Assembly (NCBI RefSeq): GCF_012102705.1
Contig: NZ_JAAVTA010000001.1
Span: forward strand, 372,001 to 436,000
Direction: 5' to 3'
Source: Haematospirillum sp. H1815
GTDB lineage: Bacteria > Pseudomonadota > Alphaproteobacteria > Rhodospirillales > Rhodospirillaceae
DNA: 64,000 bases
How positions within the stretch are numbered: the first letter of the stretch is position 1; the number at the start of each line of letters is the position of its first letter. The notes under the pieces were generated by a model. The model ran no database searches. It had not been told where the DNA came from and was given only the letters and a program-made list of their open reading frames with translations. Positions 1 to 11,417 of the stretch are shown here, one piece after another. The translations under genes were made by a program, and so were the position numbers.

Positions 1-1606
1 GGATGTAGGCCAGTACGATACCACCAACGCTCATATACAGGGGCATCAGCTTGACCCAGGAAGGAACGTGGTGGGCTGCACCGACAGTATCATGCCCTTC
101 CAGGACCAGAATGGCATTCCCCCAGAAGCTGGAACGCGCATCCCCGACAAAAAGATCATAGCCAATCCAGCCAGAGAACACGGCCCCGACAGCAAGAACC
201 AGAAGGGGAATCACCATAATCGCCGGGCTTTCATGAACATGGCTCATGACATAGTCATCAGCGCGCGGCTTGCCGTGGAACGTCAGAATGAGCAAACGCC
301 AAGAATAAAAAGCGGTCATTCCCGCAGCAGCAATCCCCATCCAGAAGGCATAGGTACCAACGGCACTGTGAGCCGCAAAAGCCGTTTCCAGTATCATGTC
401 CTTGGAATAGAAGCCGGCAAAGAACGGAATCCCGGCTAAGGCAAGAGAGCCAATCCACATCATCGTGTACGTGACAGGGATATGTTTCCATATTCCCCCC
501 ATCTTGCGGATGTCCTGTTCGTCAGACATCGCATGGATAACAGACCCAGCCCCCAAGAACAGAAGTGCCTTGAAAAAAGCGTGCGTCATCAGGTGAAAAA
601 TAGCGGCCTGATACGCGGAAACACCAATAGCAAAGAACATATATCCCAGCTGGGAACACGTTGAATAGGCAATAACCCGTTTGATATCGTTCTGAACACA
701 CCCGACAGTTGCTGCAAAGAACGCAGTTGTTGCGCCCACTACAGCAATGATAGCCAGAGCATCAGGAGCTAGTTCGAACAGGGGTGACATGCGGCTGACC
801 ATAAAGACACCCGCCGTCACCATCGTTGCCGCATGGATCAGGGCCGAAACCGGGGTTGGACCTTCCATGGCATCCGGAAGCCACGTATGCAGACCCAGTT
901 GGGCCGACTTGCCCATGGCACCGATAAACAACAGAAAGCCAATGATGGTCAGGGCGTGCCATTCCGTTCCAAAGAAACGGACCATGCTGTGCGCATGATC
1001 TGGTGCTGCAGCAAAGATTGTGTTGAATTCCACTGACCCAAACAGGAAGTAGACGCCAAAAATACCAAGGGCAAAGCCAAAGTCACCGACACGGTTGACG
1101 ATAAAGGCCTTCATGGCTGCTGCACAGGCCGACTGTTTCTCGTACCAGAAACCGATCAGAAGATAGGACGCCAGACCAACGCCTTCCCAGCCGAAAAACA
1201 GCTGAACAAGGTTATCAGCCGTAACCAGCATCAACATCATGAAAGTAAACAGCGATAGATAAGCCATAAACCGGGGAATCGACTTATCATGGTGCATATA
1301 TCCGCATGAATAGACATGCACCATCGACGAAACACCATTGACGACAATCAGCATAACCGCCGTCAAGGTATCGAAACGCAGAGCCCACGACACCTGAAAG
1401 TCGCCCGATGAAATCCATTTCAGGAGTTCAACCGTGACAGGCTGTTGTCCCATGGCAACTTCAAAGAAAATAGCAACCGACAGCGCTGCTGATAAAAGAA
1501 CAGCGGATGTGGTGACCACCTGGGCACCGGTATCTTTCAACCAGTGGCGGAAGAACCCTGCGATTACGGCTGCCAGCAGAGGCAGAAATATGGCTGCGAC
1601 GTACAT
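1..1606 (-). CDS. nuoL: NADH-quinone oxidoreductase subunit L (partial, 3' end beyond window)
   Basis: Largest antiporter-like membrane subunit of complex I; it carries part of the proton pumping driven by NADH oxidation. The frame is open from an ATG at 1606 to the left edge, about 535 codons, so the C-terminal part with the long lateral helix is missing. Seen: a hydrophobic start ([13 protein letters not shown]), the conserved glutamate in GWEGVGLAS near residue 141, the lysine-containing AMGKSAQ, and [19 protein letters not shown], all hallmarks of NuoL. It follows nuoK by 8 nt and is the last gene visible in the operon; nuoM and nuoN would be expected further left. Identification is secure. 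Confidence 0.96.
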   Translation of the reverse strand, partial: MYVAAIFLPLLAAVIAGFFRHWLKDTGAQVVTTSAVLLSAALSVAIFFEVAMGQQPVTVELLKWISSGDFQVSWALRFDTLTAVMLIVVNGVSSMVHVYSCGYMHHDKSIPRFMAYLSLFTFMMLMLVTADNLVQLFFGWEGVGLASYLLIGFWYEKQSACAAAMKAFIVNRVGDFGFALGIFGVYFLFGSVEFNTIFAAAPDHAHSMVRFFGTEWHALTIIGFLLFIGAMGKSAQLGLHTWLPDAMEGPTPVSALIHAATMVTAGVFMVSRMSPLFELAPDALAIIAVVGATTAFFAATVGCVQNDIKRVIAYSTCSQLGYMFFAIGVSAYQAAIFHLMTHAFFKALLFLGAGSVIHAMSDEQDIRKMGGIWKHIPVTYTMMWIGSLALAGIPFFAGFYSKDMILETAFAAHSAVGTYAFWMGIAAAGMTAFYSWRLLILTFHGKPRADDYVMSHVHESPAIMVIPLLVLAVGAVFSGWIGYDLFVGDARSSFWGNAILVLEGHDTVGAAHHVPSWVKLMPLYMSVGGIVLAYI

Positions 1607-1614
1607 CTGCTTTC

Positions 1615-1926
1615 TCAGCCCTTCATCTGGTTGATGTCTTCAACAGCGATTGAACCCCGGTTACGGAAGAACACAACCAGGATTGCAAGACCAATAGCAG
1701 CTTCAGCAGCAGCAACTGTCAAAATGAACAAGGTAAACACCTGACCGACCAGATCCCCCAGGAAGGAGGAAAAAGCCACCATGTTGACATTGACGGCCAA
1801 AAGCATCAGCTCGATCGACATCATAATAATCACGACATTCTTGCGGTTCAGGAAAATCCCGACCACACCCAGCACGAAGAGTATCGCGCCGACTGTCAGA
1901 TAATGCGACAGACCAATCTGTAGCAT
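1615..1926 (-). CDS. nuoK: NADH-quinone oxidoreductase subunit K
   Basis: Small membrane subunit of complex I (103 aa, the normal length) with three predicted transmembrane helices. The conserved glutamates of the proton path are visible in [10 protein letters not shown] and [11 protein letters not shown]. The ATG overlaps the nuoJ stop by one base (TGATG), a sign of translational coupling. Confidence 0.97.
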   Translation of the reverse strand: MLQIGLSHYLTVGAILFVLGVVGIFLNRKNVVIIMMSIELMLLAVNVNMVAFSSFLGDLVGQVFTLFILTVAAAEAAIGLAILVVFFRNRGSIAVEDINQMKG

Positions 1927-2534
1927 CAGATCCCTCCCCTAGTCGGAACTTTCTTCAGCTCTACCGTACGCCCACGATCAAGCTGGCGGGTAATGTTCTG
2001 CTTTCTCACACCCGGACGCACACGATGCGTCAACATGATGGAGCCAATCATGGCCACAAGAAGCACAAGACCAGCGGCTTGGAACAGATAGATGTAATCT
2101 GTGTAGATCAGGTTACCCAAGGCCGCAGTGTTATGAATCTCCGAGAGAGGCGGAATAGGAGCTTCGCGCACCGACTGAACATCCGGCGACAAGACCCAGC
2201 CACCCGTTACTGCGACAATCTCCGCCAAAAGAATGGCACCAATTGCAACGCCGACCGGCATGTATTCAGCCATTCCCTCGCGCAGACGCAGTGTATTGAG
2301 ATCCAGCATCATCACGACAAACAGGAACAGCACCGCAACTGCACCGACGTAAACAACAACCAGCAACATAGCCAAGAACTCGGCACCGAGGAGGATAAAC
2401 AAACCCGCGGCATTGAAGAACGTCAGTATCAACCAAAGTACGGAATGAACCGGACTACGGGCCGTGATTACCATAGCGGCGCTGAAAATAGCCACCACGG
2501 TAAAAAGATAAAATGCCAAGCCCTGCAGGATCAT
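1926..2534 (-). CDS. nuoJ: NADH-quinone oxidoreductase subunit J
   Basis: Membrane subunit of complex I (202 aa), about five transmembrane helices. The frame stays open upstream to 2603, but the ATG at 2534 ([11 protein letters not shown]) is preferred: it has an AAGGGGG ribosome-binding site at good spacing and begins directly with the first helix, as in homologues. Family motifs [23 protein letters not shown] are visible in pieces. It lies 93 nt after nuoI, the longest gap inside the operon, and is coupled to nuoK by overlapping stop and start codons. Confidence 0.95.
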   Translation of the reverse strand: MILQGLAFYLFTVVAIFSAAMVITARSPVHSVLWLILTFFNAAGLFILLGAEFLAMLLVVVYVGAVAVLFLFVVMMLDLNTLRLREGMAEYMPVGVAIGAILLAEIVAVTGGWVLSPDVQSVREAPIPPLSEIHNTAALGNLIYTDYIYLFQAAGLVLLVAMIGSIMLTHRVRPGVRKQNITRQLDRGRTVELKKVPTRGGI

Positions 2535-2627
2535 CGGTCCCCCTTCCCGAATACGCCGGGTACATAAATCAGACAGTGCATTTTCCAAACCTTGAGAAGG
2601 CATCCCACATAAAGCGGGTCTTCTGAA

Positions 2628-3116
2628 TCAGCGATACGGGGCATCAAGTTCAATCCGCTTTGCCAGTTCTTTTTCCCAACGGTCACCATTGGCAAGCAAC
2701 TTGTCCTTGTTATAGAGCAGCTCTTCGCGTGTTTCCGTGGCAAATTCGAAGTTCGGCCCCTCGACGATGGCATCAACCGGACACGCTTCCTGGCAGAACC
2801 CACAGTAGATGCACTTGGTCATGTCAATGTCATAGCGCGTGGTACGACGGCTTCCATCATCCCGCGGCTCAGCCTCAATCGTAATAGCTTGGGCAGGGCA
2901 GATAGCCTCACACAGCTTACAGGCAATACAGCGTTCCTCGCCGTTTGGGTAACGGCGCAAGGCATGTTCACCACGGAAACGCGGGCTTAGCGGCCCTTTT
3001 TCCATCGGATAATTAATAGTGACCTTGGGCTTGAAGAAATACTTCAAGGTTAGTCCCATACCCTGCAGAATCTCCGTCAGCAGGAAAGACCGGACAGTAC
3101 GGTCAATAAAAGCCAT
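2628..3116 (-). CDS. nuoI: NADH-quinone oxidoreductase subunit I (2x[4Fe-4S] ferredoxin-like)
   Basis: Peripheral-arm subunit (162 aa) that holds clusters N6a and N6b and passes electrons towards the quinone site. Two ferredoxin motifs are visible: [12 protein letters not shown] and [12 protein letters not shown]. The open frame extends to 3218 inside nuoH, but the ATG at 3116 ([13 protein letters not shown]) matches the usual alphaproteobacterial NuoI start and length and lies 14 nt after the nuoH stop, with an AGGAGAGGG-like ribosome-binding site. Confidence 0.96.
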   Translation of the reverse strand: MAFIDRTVRSFLLTEILQGMGLTLKYFFKPKVTINYPMEKGPLSPRFRGEHALRRYPNGEERCIACKLCEAICPAQAITIEAEPRDDGSRRTTRYDIDMTKCIYCGFCQEACPVDAIVEGPNFEFATETREELLYNKDKLLANGDRWEKELAKRIELDAPYR

Positions 3117-3130
3117 TGTCCCTCTCCTAC

Positions 3131-4147
3131 TCAGGCCAGCGGCGACCAGCCGGTCATTTTCAACACTGCAGCCGTCAGAACCAGCCAGATCAGCGAGAAG
3201 GGAAGAAAGACCTTCCACCCCAAGCGCATAAGCTGGTCATAGCGATACCGCGGAAACGCCGCACGCGCCCAGATAAATACATAAAGAAGCAACACTACTT
3301 TGATAAAGAACCAGATTGGCCCAGGTATCCAAGTGAAGATCGGTAGATCAGCCGGTGGCAACCATCCTCCCAGGAACAAAGTTACCGTCATCCCGCTCAT
3401 CAGGATCATGTTGGCATACTCGCCCAGGAAAAACAGGGCAAACGTCATGGCCGAGTATTCGACGTTATAACCGGACACAAGCTCTGCCTCGGCCTCGGGC
3501 AAATCGAAAGGATGACGGTTTGTTTCAGCCAGTGTCGATATGAAGAAAACAACGGCCATAGGCAGATGGAGGACAATGAACCAGACACTGTTCTTCTGTG
3601 CCATCACAATATCTGTCAGGTTGAGTGAACCAACCGTCAGAAGAACAGAGATCATGATCAAGCCCATTGCCACTTCATAGGACACCATCTGCGCTGCCGA
3701 GCGCATTGCCCCAAGAAAGGCATAGCGAGAATTGGACGCCCAACCCGCCATGATAATGCCGTACACACCCAGCGAGGAAATTGCGAAAAGGTACAAAATC
3801 CCAACATTGAGATTGGCGAGAACCCACCCGTCGTTGACAGGAATAACCGCCCAAGCCACAACAGCCAGAAAGAATGTAACCATCGGTGCCATAATAAAGA
3901 CAGCACGGCTAGCGCCAGTTGGAATGATGGTTTCTTTCAGGAAAAGCTTTACGCCATCGGCTATCGGCTGCAGCAAACCAAAGGGACCAACCACGTTTGG
4001 GCCACGACGCATCTGCATCGCCCCGATCACCTTGCGTTCAAGCAGGGTCAAATAGGCCACGGCAAGCAGCAGCGGCACAATAATAGCCAGACACTGGGCG
4101 ACAATTATAACGCCAGGCCAGACGTATCCTTGCCAGAGTTCATCCAT
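3131..4147 (-). CDS. nuoH: NADH-quinone oxidoreductase subunit H
   Basis: Membrane subunit (338 aa, normal length) that forms the quinone-binding chamber with NuoB and NuoD. The conserved [15 protein letters not shown] loop and the glutamate-rich [15 protein letters not shown] segment are present. About eight transmembrane helices. The start ATG overlaps the end of nuoG by 8 nt, so translation is probably coupled. Because the quinone enters here, this subunit is the one most relevant to the nearby rhodoquinone gene. Confidence 0.97.
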   Translation of the reverse strand: MDELWQGYVWPGVIIVAQCLAIIVPLLLAVAYLTLLERKVIGAMQMRRGPNVVGPFGLLQPIADGVKLFLKETIIPTGASRAVFIMAPMVTFFLAVVAWAVIPVNDGWVLANLNVGILYLFAISSLGVYGIIMAGWASNSRYAFLGAMRSAAQMVSYEVAMGLIMISVLLTVGSLNLTDIVMAQKNSVWFIVLHLPMAVVFFISTLAETNRHPFDLPEAEAELVSGYNVEYSAMTFALFFLGEYANMILMSGMTVTLFLGGWLPPADLPIFTWIPGPIWFFIKVVLLLYVFIWARAAFPRYRYDQLMRLGWKVFLPFSLIWLVLTAAVLKMTGWSPLA

Positions 4148-6209
4148 GGGTCCCGGTCTTCCGCTGTTGGTTGCCGTTTACGTACACCTCCGTACATTCA
4201 GCCATTGTGGCCGATGCACGGCTGACAGGATCTGTCATGTAATAATTCCTGATCGGGCTTGCAAAGGGAGCAGCCTCAACCGGTCCACTTTGGCCCAAAG
4301 GACTCCACGCTGCAGACGGGGGAGCCGCGTCATCGTCAAATACAGGGCTGACGGCTGTCATCCGGTCACGAACTTGGGCAAGCGTATCTTGCGGAAGTTT
4401 ACGCCCGATGACCTCAGACAACGCTCTGATAACAGTCCAGTCTTCCCGCGCCTGACCGGGAGGAAAAACAGCCCGGGCCGTACGTTGCACAACACCCTCT
4501 GTATTCAGGTACGTCGCACTTTTTTCCGTATAGGCGGCTCCGGGCAGAATGACATCGGCACGCATGGCACCGGCATCACCATGGCTGCCTTGGTAAACGA
4601 CAAAAGCTTTGCCAAGGCGTGTCATTGGCAGTTCATCTGCCCCCAAGAGATACACAAACTCGATCTCTCCCTTCTCGGCACCAGACAAGATGCCTTCCAG
4701 GTCACGCCCGTTCGGTCCGGGAACAAAACCTAGCTCCAATCCACCAACGCGTGCGGCCGCAGTGTGCAGAACATTGAAGCCATTCCAGTCAGCACGAACC
4801 ATGCCCGTGCTTTCGACCAGCTTTGAGACCAAGGAAAGTACAGCTTTACTGTCCTTCCGGGTCAGTGCCCCCATCCCGAGGATCAGCATTGGCTTTTTGG
4901 CCGCCTTAAGGACACCCATAAAATCATGGCGTCCGTCAAGAAGGGCTTGCAGGGTCTCTGGCCCCGTACCCAGATGCTGACAGCGATACGTTAAGTCAAC
5001 CTGCGGCCCAACAGCCGCGATCTTGACCTGCCCCGTCACATAACGTTTGCGAATGCGAGCGTTAAGAACAGGCGCTTCCCACCGCGGATTGGTTCCAACC
5101 AGAAGGATCGCGTCCGCTTCATCAATGCCGGAAATCCCGGAGTTAAACTGCCACGAAAGGCGATTGTCGGGATCAAGAGCAGCGCCGTCCTGACGACATT
5201 CCAGACTGCGGCTTCCCAGAGCCGACATCAGATCCTTGAGCATGATCATGGCCTCGGCATCGGCCATATCACCCGCAATGGCGGCCATGCGGTTTCCGCT
5301 CATACCCCGAATCCTAGAGGCTATGGCAGAGAATGCCTCTTGCCACGTTGCGGGGACCAGTTTTCCGTCTCTGCGAACATAGGGCGTATCAAGACGCTGG
5401 CGGCGCAAACCGTCGATGGCATGACGGCTTTTGTCACCGAGCCATTCTTCGTTAACTGCCTCATTCAGACGAGGGAGAACCCGCAACACCTCATTGCCAC
5501 GCGCATCAATACGAATATTGGCACCAATCGCATCAAACACGTCGATGCTTTCCGTTTTCTTGAGTTCCCAAGGACGGGCATTGAACGCATAAGGTTTGGA
5601 TGTCAGCGCGCCAACAGGGCACAGATCAACCAGATTGCCGGATAGCTCGGAACCGATGGCTTTTTCCACATAGGTACCGATCTCCATATGTTCCCCGCGA
5701 TTAACCCCACCAAGGTCAGGAACACCGGCAACTTCCTGCGCAAAACGCACACACCGGGTGCACTGTATGCAGCGGGTCATTTCTGTGGCCACCAAGGGCC
5801 CCATATACTTGTCCTTGACCGCCCGCTTGCCTTCCCGGTAACGGGAACGATCATAGCCAAAGGCAACAGCCTGATCTTGCAGATCACATTCCCCACCCTG
5901 GTCACAGATCGGGCAATCCAGCGGATGGTTGATCAGCAGGAACTCCATCACACCCTTGCGTGCCTTCACGGCCATCGGGCTGTTGGTCTTCACCACCATG
6001 CCATCGGCAACAGGCATTGCACAGGATGCTGCGGGCTTTGGTGGACCTGGCTGCACTTCAACCAGGCACATACGGCAGTTTCCGGCAATGGACAGGCGCT
6101 CGTGGTAGCAAAAACGGGGAATCTCGATTCCGATTTGCTCAGCTGCCTGCAAAATTGTTGTACCTGCTGGTACTTCAACTTCGATGCCGTCAATCGTCAG
6201 CTTGGGCAT
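4140..6209 (-). CDS. nuoG: NADH-quinone oxidoreductase subunit G
   Basis: Large iron-sulfur subunit of the peripheral arm (689 aa). The N-terminal 2Fe-2S ferredoxin domain shows CRMCLVEV with neighbouring cysteines, followed by the [18 protein letters not shown] region and the 4Fe-4S motif [10 protein letters not shown]; the C-terminal two thirds are a molybdopterin oxidoreductase-like domain without an expected cofactor. A GTG at 6221 is in frame, but the ATG at 6209 (MPKLTIDG) is preferred: AGAGGG precedes it and homologues start there. It follows nuoF by 15 nt and overlaps nuoH by 8 nt. Confidence 0.96.
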   Translation of the reverse strand: MPKLTIDGIEVEVPAGTTILQAAEQIGIEIPRFCYHERLSIAGNCRMCLVEVQPGPPKPAASCAMPVADGMVVKTNSPMAVKARKGVMEFLLINHPLDCPICDQGGECDLQDQAVAFGYDRSRYREGKRAVKDKYMGPLVATEMTRCIQCTRCVRFAQEVAGVPDLGGVNRGEHMEIGTYVEKAIGSELSGNLVDLCPVGALTSKPYAFNARPWELKKTESIDVFDAIGANIRIDARGNEVLRVLPRLNEAVNEEWLGDKSRHAIDGLRRQRLDTPYVRRDGKLVPATWQEAFSAIASRIRGMSGNRMAAIAGDMADAEAMIMLKDLMSALGSRSLECRQDGAALDPDNRLSWQFNSGISGIDEADAILLVGTNPRWEAPVLNARIRKRYVTGQVKIAAVGPQVDLTYRCQHLGTGPETLQALLDGRHDFMGVLKAAKKPMLILGMGALTRKDSKAVLSLVSKLVESTGMVRADWNGFNVLHTAAARVGGLELGFVPGPNGRDLEGILSGAEKGEIEFVYLLGADELPMTRLGKAFVVYQGSHGDAGAMRADVILPGAAYTEKSATYLNTEGVVQRTARAVFPPGQAREDWTVIRALSEVIGRKLPQDTLAQVRDRMTAVSPVFDDDAAPPSAAWSPLGQSGPVEAAPFASPIRNYYMTDPVSRASATMAECTEVYVNGNQQRKTGTHG

Positions 6210-6224
6210 AACCCTCTGCACTCC

Positions 6225-7502
6225 CTATTCAGCAGCGACGGCCCGACGACCGAGGCGAGCCTCAATCTCCGGCCGGAAATGACGGATCAACCCCTGGATT
6301 GGCCATGCTGCCGCATCCCCAAGGGCACAGATGGTATGACCCTCAATCTGCTTGGAAACATCAAACAGCACGTCAATTTCCCCAACATCGGCATTACCTT
6401 TGGCGATACGCTCCATGACACGCCACATCCACCCGGATCCCTCGCGGCACGGCGTACACTGCCCGCAGCTCTCATGCATATAGAACTTTGCAAGGCGGGT
6501 AATAGCGCGAATGATGTCTGTAGACTTGTCCATCACAATAACAGCAGCAGTACCAAGCCCCGACTGAACGGCACGCAGGCTGTCAAAGTCCATCAACACA
6601 TCGTCACAGATATGCTTTGGCAGAACCGGAACCGAGGAGCCGCCGGGAATCACAGCCAGCAGGTTGTCCCAACCGCCGCGGACACCACCACAATGCTTCT
6701 CTAACAGCTCCTTGAGCGGGATGCCCATCTCTTCTTCGACGTTACACGGCTTGTTGACGTGTCCGGAAATACAGAACAGCTTGGTCCCTGTATTGTTTGG
6801 ACGCCCCAACCCCGCGAACCATTCCCCGCCACGGCGCAGGATAGTCGGCGCAACCGCAATAGATTCCACATTGTTGACCGTCGTCGGACATCCGAACACG
6901 CCAACGCCAGCCGGAAACGGAGGCTTCAGGCGTGGTTGACCTTTTTTCCCCTCAAGGGAGTTTATAAGGGCCGTTTCTTCACCACAGACGTACGCACCCA
7001 TTCCACGGTGGATATAAAGGTCAAAATCCCACCCGGAGCCACAGGCATTCTTGCCGATAAGCCCGGCAGCATAAGCTTCGTCTATAGCCTTCTGGAGAGC
7101 CTCGGCCTCACGATAAAACTCCCCACGGATGTAGATATAGGCAGCGTGGGCTCGCATTGCAAAAGATGCTATCAAACATCCTTCAACAAGCTTGTGAGGA
7201 TCATGACGCATAATGTCACGGTCCTTACAGGTTCCAGGCTCACCTTCGTCAGCATTGACGACCAGATAGTGCGGTCGTTCACCAACTTCTTTTGGCATGA
7301 ACGACCACTTGACCCCGGTGGGGAAACCGGCACCACCACGACCACGCAGGCCGGATTGCTTCATCTGCTCGATGATCCAGTCACGGCCTTTCTCAAGAAT
7401 AGTCTTGGTATTGTCCCAATCACCACGGGCACGGGCACCGGCAAGGAACGGATCCTTGAACCCGTAAAGGTTGGTGAAGATACGATCACTGTCTTTCAAC
7501 AT
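6225..7502 (-). CDS. nuoF: NADH-quinone oxidoreductase subunit F (NADH/FMN-binding)
   Basis: Subunit (425 aa) that binds NADH and FMN and the N3 4Fe-4S cluster; entry point of electrons into complex I. Seen: [13 protein letters not shown] (nucleotide binding), [13 protein letters not shown] (FMN/NADH), [15 protein letters not shown]-type segment (here [12 protein letters not shown]), and the C-terminal [12 protein letters not shown] cluster motif. The ATG at 7502 is chosen over an in-frame GTG at 7511, because the strong GGGAGGTG site lies 8 nt before the ATG. It starts one base after the nuoE stop. Confidence 0.97.
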   Translation of the reverse strand: MLKDSDRIFTNLYGFKDPFLAGARARGDWDNTKTILEKGRDWIIEQMKQSGLRGRGGAGFPTGVKWSFMPKEVGERPHYLVVNADEGEPGTCKDRDIMRHDPHKLVEGCLIASFAMRAHAAYIYIRGEFYREAEALQKAIDEAYAAGLIGKNACGSGWDFDLYIHRGMGAYVCGEETALINSLEGKKGQPRLKPPFPAGVGVFGCPTTVNNVESIAVAPTILRRGGEWFAGLGRPNNTGTKLFCISGHVNKPCNVEEEMGIPLKELLEKHCGGVRGGWDNLLAVIPGGSSVPVLPKHICDDVLMDFDSLRAVQSGLGTAAVIVMDKSTDIIRAITRLAKFYMHESCGQCTPCREGSGWMWRVMERIAKGNADVGEIDVLFDVSKQIEGHTICALGDAAAWPIQGLIRHFRPEIEARLGRRAVAAE

Positions 7503-7503
7503 A

Positions 7504-8103
7504 TCAGGCACCTCCCTTCAGCGTGGTCGGCCCACCTTCGGGGCAGGAGGTCTGACGGCCGGTTTGCGAACCAACCTTGACCGACTTTCCATCCTTCAGG
7601 GACTGAAACAGGGATTTAGCGTTTTCATAAGTCAGATCTTCGAAGTAGTCATCGCCAATCTGGGCAACCGGCGCATTGACGCATGCACCGGCACACTCAA
7701 CCTCTTCCAGGGTTGCCTCGGCACAGGACTGACCAAACGCAATGCCAAATACCTCTTCTGCCGCACGCTTCACATCATCGGAACCGCGCAGCCAGCACGA
7801 AATGTTTGTGCAAAGCTGAACATGATGTTTCCCGACAGGGCGCAACCGATACATGGTGTAAAAGGTCGCAACCTCATACACTTTGATGGGCGGTATCTCC
7901 AACAGGCCGGCGATGTAGTCCATGGCTGCACGTGAGAGCCAGCCGTCCTGCCGCTGTGCCAGATCCAGAAGAGGCATAACAGCACTGCGCTGGCGTCCAG
8001 CTGGATATTTGGCAATAAACGCCTTGGCCTTGGCCATCATGTCTGGCGTGAAGGCAAACGTATCCGGCTGGGGTACGTTGGGATCTGGATAGTGCGAACT
8101 CAT
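7504..8103 (-). CDS. nuoE: NADH-quinone oxidoreductase subunit E
   Basis: Peripheral-arm subunit (199 aa) holding the off-path 2Fe-2S cluster N1a. The four ligands are visible in CTNISC and CAGAC motifs. The C-terminal 35 residues ([11 protein letters not shown] onward) are a low-complexity tail beyond the thioredoxin-like fold, seen in other alphaproteobacterial NuoE. Start ATG overlaps the nuoD stop (ATGA). Confidence 0.96.
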   Translation of the reverse strand: MSSHYPDPNVPQPDTFAFTPDMMAKAKAFIAKYPAGRQRSAVMPLLDLAQRQDGWLSRAAMDYIAGLLEIPPIKVYEVATFYTMYRLRPVGKHHVQLCTNISCWLRGSDDVKRAAEEVFGIAFGQSCAEATLEEVECAGACVNAPVAQIGDDYFEDLTYENAKSLFQSLKDGKSVKVGSQTGRQTSCPEGGPTTLKGGA

Positions 8104-9284
8104 CGGTCAATCTCGCCGAAAACAACGTCAATGGAACCAATAATGGCAGGAATGTCAGCCAGCATGTGGCCTTTTGACATCATGTCCATCGCCTGAAGAT
8201 GCACATATCCGGGAGAACGGATCTTGCATTTATAAGGGCGGTTTGTGCCGTCGGACACAAGGTAGACCCCAAACTCACCCTTCGGGGCTTCGGTTGCAGC
8301 ATAGGTTTCACCCTCCGGAACACGAAAGCCCTCGGTGAACAGCTTGAAATGATGGATCAAGGCCTCCATCGATGCCTTCATCTCACCACGGCGTGGGGGT
8401 GTCGCTTTCCTGTCATCCGTTTTGACCGGACCCCGTACTTTTTCCAGCCGGTCCAGGCATTGGTGTACGATGCGCAATGACTGGTGCATTTCTTCAACGC
8501 GAACCAAATACCGATCATAGCAGTCGCCTGTCTGGCCAATCGGAATATCGAAGTCCATATCCTCGTAGGAATCATAAGGCTGCGCCTTACGCAGATCCCA
8601 AGCGATCCCCGATGCACGCAAGTTAGGGCCGGTAAAGGCCCAGTCCAAGGCCTGCTCAGGCGTGACCACCGCAATATCAACCGTTCTTTGCTTGAAGATG
8701 CGGTTGTTGGTAATCATCGTTTCCATATCACGAACGTAGGCAGGAAACTCGTGTGCCCACTGCCGGATACGGCCGGGAAGATCCGCCGGCATATCCTGTG
8801 AAACGCCGCCCGGCCGGAAATAAGCCATGTGCATGCGTGCGCCACAAACAGCTTCACAATATTCAAAGAGCTTTTCCCGCTCTTCAAAAGCCCAGAGCAT
8901 TGGCGTCATTGCTCCAACGTCCATGGCATAGGAAGGTACATTCAGCAGATGGTTGGCAATACGCACGAGCTCAGCAAAAAGCGTGCGGATAAGTTTTGCA
9001 CGCTCCGGCACCTCAATGCCCAGCAGCTTCTCGACGGCCAAGACGTAGGAATGCTCCATATTGATCGGGGAGCAATAATCAAGACGATCAAAATAGGGCA
9101 AGGCCTGTACGTAGGTCTTGTGTTCGATCAGCTTCTCTGTACCGCGGTGCAGAAGGCCGATGTGAGGGTCTGCACGGTCTACAATCTCACCATCAAGCTC
9201 CAGAACCAAGCGAAGCACACCGTGGGCTGCCGGGTGCTGCGGACCAAAGTTGATGTTCAGGTTTTTGATCTGCTGTTCTGCCAT
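8100..9284 (-). CDS. nuoD: NADH-quinone oxidoreductase subunit D
   Basis: The 49-kDa-type subunit (394 aa) that lines the quinone reduction site with NuoB and NuoH. Conserved [14 protein letters not shown] near the N terminus contributes the histidine close to the quinone head group; [13 protein letters not shown] and [12 protein letters not shown]-type segments follow. The open frame continues upstream to 9332, but the ATG at 9284 (MAEQQIKNL) directly follows the nuoC TAA and fits the family. NuoC and NuoD are separate genes here, not fused as in E. coli. Confidence 0.97.
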   Translation of the reverse strand: MAEQQIKNLNINFGPQHPAAHGVLRLVLELDGEIVDRADPHIGLLHRGTEKLIEHKTYVQALPYFDRLDYCSPINMEHSYVLAVEKLLGIEVPERAKLIRTLFAELVRIANHLLNVPSYAMDVGAMTPMLWAFEEREKLFEYCEAVCGARMHMAYFRPGGVSQDMPADLPGRIRQWAHEFPAYVRDMETMITNNRIFKQRTVDIAVVTPEQALDWAFTGPNLRASGIAWDLRKAQPYDSYEDMDFDIPIGQTGDCYDRYLVRVEEMHQSLRIVHQCLDRLEKVRGPVKTDDRKATPPRRGEMKASMEALIHHFKLFTEGFRVPEGETYAATEAPKGEFGVYLVSDGTNRPYKCKIRSPGYVHLQAMDMMSKGHMLADIPAIIGSIDVVFGEIDR

Positions 9285-9285
9285 A

Positions 9286-9933
9286 TTACTTTTCCCCGGC
9301 TTTTGGCGGTTCAACGCCGGCTTTTTCATCACCGGGCAGCCAGCGACTGGTCATGTTTTCCCACGGGCTCAGGAAGTCAAAAGTACGGAAATCCTGCGCC
9401 AGCTTGACAGGTTCATAAATCACGCGTTTCTGGTCTTCGTCATAGCGCATCTCGACATATCCCGTGAGAGGGAAGTCCTTGCGCAGGGGATGCCCCTGAA
9501 AACCATAGTCAGTCAGAATACGCCGCAGGTCTGGATGTTCCGCAAAAAAGATTCCGTACATGTCCCAGACTTCGCGCTCAAACCAGTTTGCAGCCGAGAA
9601 CACTGACGTGATGGACGGCACAGGCGTCTCTCCGTCAACCATACACTTGACCCGAACCCGCTGGTTATGCGTCATGGACAGCAGACAGTATACGATCTCG
9701 AACCGGTTCTCTCTTTCAGGATAGTCGACAGCGGTCAGTTCAACCATTTGCGTAAACTTGCACGTCGCATCATCACGCAGGGCCGTCATTACCCTGATGA
9801 CACTGGTAGGATTGATGGTTACCACCAGCTCCTGCTTTACAACAGCAACAGAGACGACATCATCGGGCAACATGGCCGCGATGTGCGCTCCCAGATCTTT
9901 CAGGGCTTGTACCTGGTCTTCGGTCAGCTTCAT
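9286..9933 (-). CDS. nuoC: NADH-quinone oxidoreductase subunit C
   Basis: The 30-kDa-type subunit of the peripheral arm (215 aa from this start). The family signature [13 protein letters not shown] followed by [23 protein letters not shown] is present. Two starts are possible: ATG at 9933 (MKLTEDQ) with a weak GGAAC site, or GTG at 9957, which adds eight residues but has no visible ribosome-binding site. I chose the ATG. It sits 27 nt after nuoB and one base before the nuoD start. Confidence 0.93.
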   Translation of the reverse strand: MKLTEDQVQALKDLGAHIAAMLPDDVVSVAVVKQELVVTINPTSVIRVMTALRDDATCKFTQMVELTAVDYPERENRFEIVYCLLSMTHNQRVRVKCMVDGETPVPSITSVFSAANWFEREVWDMYGIFFAEHPDLRRILTDYGFQGHPLRKDFPLTGYVEMRYDEDQKRVIYEPVKLAQDFRTFDFLSPWENMTSRWLPGDEKAGVEPPKAGEK

Positions 9934-9960
9934 CGTCTTGTTCCGACTGTCTTTCACGTA

Positions 9961-10509
9961 TCAGCGGTGAAGGCCGCCCGTACGGCGGATTTTCTTCTGC
10001 AACTGCATAATCCCGTATACCAGTGCCTCGGCTGTTGGCGGGCAACCGGGAACGTAGATATCAACAGGCACAATCCGGTCACATCCACGCACAACAGAAT
10101 AGGAGTAATGGTAATACCCGCCACCGTTGGCACAGGATCCCATAGAAATAACCCAGCGTGGCTCGGCCATCTGGTCATACACCTTGCGCAAGGCAGGCGC
10201 CATTTTGTTGGTTAATGTGCCAGCAACAATCATAACGTCGGACTGGCGTGGACTGGGTCGCGGCACCACGCCCAAACGGTCCAGGTCATAACGGGGCATG
10301 TAGGCGTGAATCATCTCCACAGCACAGCATGCAAGTCCGAACGTCATTGGCCACAGGGAGCCAGTACGCGCCCAGTTGACAAGACTGTCCACGGAGGACA
10401 GCAGGAAACCACGCTCCTGCAAAGCATCATTGACCGTCTGGACAAAGGACTCGCCCTGCCCGGAAGGCGTAACCGGAACACCGGCGCCGGATTGTCCGCT
10501 CACTCCCAT
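9961..10509 (-). CDS. nuoB: NADH-quinone oxidoreductase subunit B
   Basis: Subunit (182 aa) holding the terminal 4Fe-4S cluster N2 that reduces quinone. The tandem cysteines of [10 protein letters not shown], the later [13 protein letters not shown] and the CPPTAEAL cysteine are all present, so the cluster is expected to be complete. The ATG at 10509 overlaps the nuoA end by 10 nt and is preceded by AAAGGGG; the longer open frame to 10530 is not needed. Confidence 0.97.
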   Translation of the reverse strand: MGVSGQSGAGVPVTPSGQGESFVQTVNDALQERGFLLSSVDSLVNWARTGSLWPMTFGLACCAVEMIHAYMPRYDLDRLGVVPRPSPRQSDVMIVAGTLTNKMAPALRKVYDQMAEPRWVISMGSCANGGGYYHYSYSVVRGCDRIVPVDIYVPGCPPTAEALVYGIMQLQKKIRRTGGLHR

Positions 10510-10865
10510 TCGAGAGCCCCTTTCTTCCATTCATAAATAAAGCCGATGGTCAGAACGCCCAGGAAAATCATCATCGACCAGAATCCCAGCAAACCAATGT
10601 CTCCGAAGCTGACAGCCCACGGAAACAGGAAGGCAACTTCCAAGTCAAAAATGATGAAAAGGATAGCGACCAAGTAGTAGCGAACGTCAAACCGGGCCCG
10701 TGCATCGTCAAATGCCTCAAAACCACACTCGTAGGCCGAATCCTTCTCAGGATCAGGTCGCTGGGGAGCAACAATACGGGACGCCAGGATGGCAATCCCT
10801 GAAATAGCGACTGCGATTCCGAGGAAAATCAGAATCGGCAGGTATTCGCGGAGCAGATCCTCCAT
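10500..10865 (-). CDS. nuoA: NADH-quinone oxidoreductase subunit A
   Basis: First gene of the complex I operon; a membrane subunit (121 aa) with three helices. [20 protein letters not shown] is the family hallmark, followed by [15 protein letters not shown]. The ATG at 10865 is preferred over an in-frame TTG at 10877, since the AGGAGG box lies just upstream of the ATG (12 nt away) and would overlap the TTG. Candidate promoter upstream at 11090-11119. Confidence 0.96.
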   Translation of the reverse strand: MEDLLREYLPILIFLGIAVAISGIAILASRIVAPQRPDPEKDSAYECGFEAFDDARARFDVRYYLVAILFIIFDLEVAFLFPWAVSFGDIGLLGFWSMMIFLGVLTIGFIYEWKKGALEWE

Positions 10866-11089
10866 GAGTGGCCCCAACCTCCTGCTACAGCGGACAGTGT
10901 GGCATCAGGATAAAGACACTGGAAGATACAACGGATTCCACACAGACCAAACAGCCTGCATCAAACGAAACCGGAGGCAGAACCATAGATTCCGCCCGAA
11001 GTATCCACACGCCTCCTGTACAACACACAACCACCCGCGTGCTTCTCTCCAAAATGCCGCACGGGCCCAGCTTGCGCTGGAACGTCGCC

Positions 11090-11119
11090 ATATTAACCCA
11101 GACACCCGACCTGATCCAA
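11090..11119 (-). promoter_or_regulatory. Candidate promoter of the nuo operon
   Basis: On the minus strand TTGGAT and TAATAT are separated by 18 bases, about 230 nt before nuoA. It resembles a vegetative promoter, but this is only a sequence match, and a long untranslated leader would follow. Confidence 0.35.
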
Positions 11120-11244
11120 CGGACAGGTCATTGATCTGTTACAAACTTCCCCCCAGACACATAAGGAATGCTTTGCGGTGAAGCTTGATGAAAAACCCGG
11201 CAAAAACGGGCCCATACGGAAACGGCGTGATGTAATCCGGGTGA

Positions 11245-11258
11245 TTGTCACAAGTCAA
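11245..11258 (+). promoter_or_regulatory. Possible FNR/CRP-family box upstream of coq10-rquA
   Basis: TTGTCACAAGTCAA keeps the TTG-N8-CAA outer core of FNR-type sites, although its inner bases differ from the TTGAT-N4-ATCAA consensus. It lies 14 nt before a TTGACA. It is interesting only because rquA would be expected to respond to oxygen limitation; a chance match is quite possible. Confidence 0.22.
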
Positions 11259-11417
11259 GAAAACATGCGTATTGACAGTCGCGTTTTCATCTCGTCACAA
11301 GGAGAGTGCCGTGAAGCGTTACGCATCACACTCCGACCATATGTCTGCTCGAAACCACAACACCCGCCAAACCTCACCGGGCTGACATGCCCCGTAAAAA
11401 TTAAAGGGGGCACGACA

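Larger units (their letters stand above)
10866..11417. other. Divergent intergenic region between nuoA and coq10
   Basis: A 552-nt region with no gene that I can support. It holds the candidate nuo promoter and, on the plus side, a TTG-N8-CAA box at 11245-11258 and a TTGACA at 11272 without a convincing -10. The frame of coq10 stays open upstream to 11178, but that extension has no conserved sequence and no good ribosome-binding site. Confidence 0.6.

Noticed and set aside
5688-6704. Long plus-strand open frame (338 codons) across nuoG and nuoF
   Set aside because: It is antisense to two clear complex I genes, has no recognisable domain and no ribosome-binding site; a composition-driven shadow.
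11178-11417. 80-codon N-terminal extension of coq10
   Set aside because: No conserved sequence, GTG start without a good ribosome-binding site; the ATG at 11418 has AAAGGGGG and matches the domain start.
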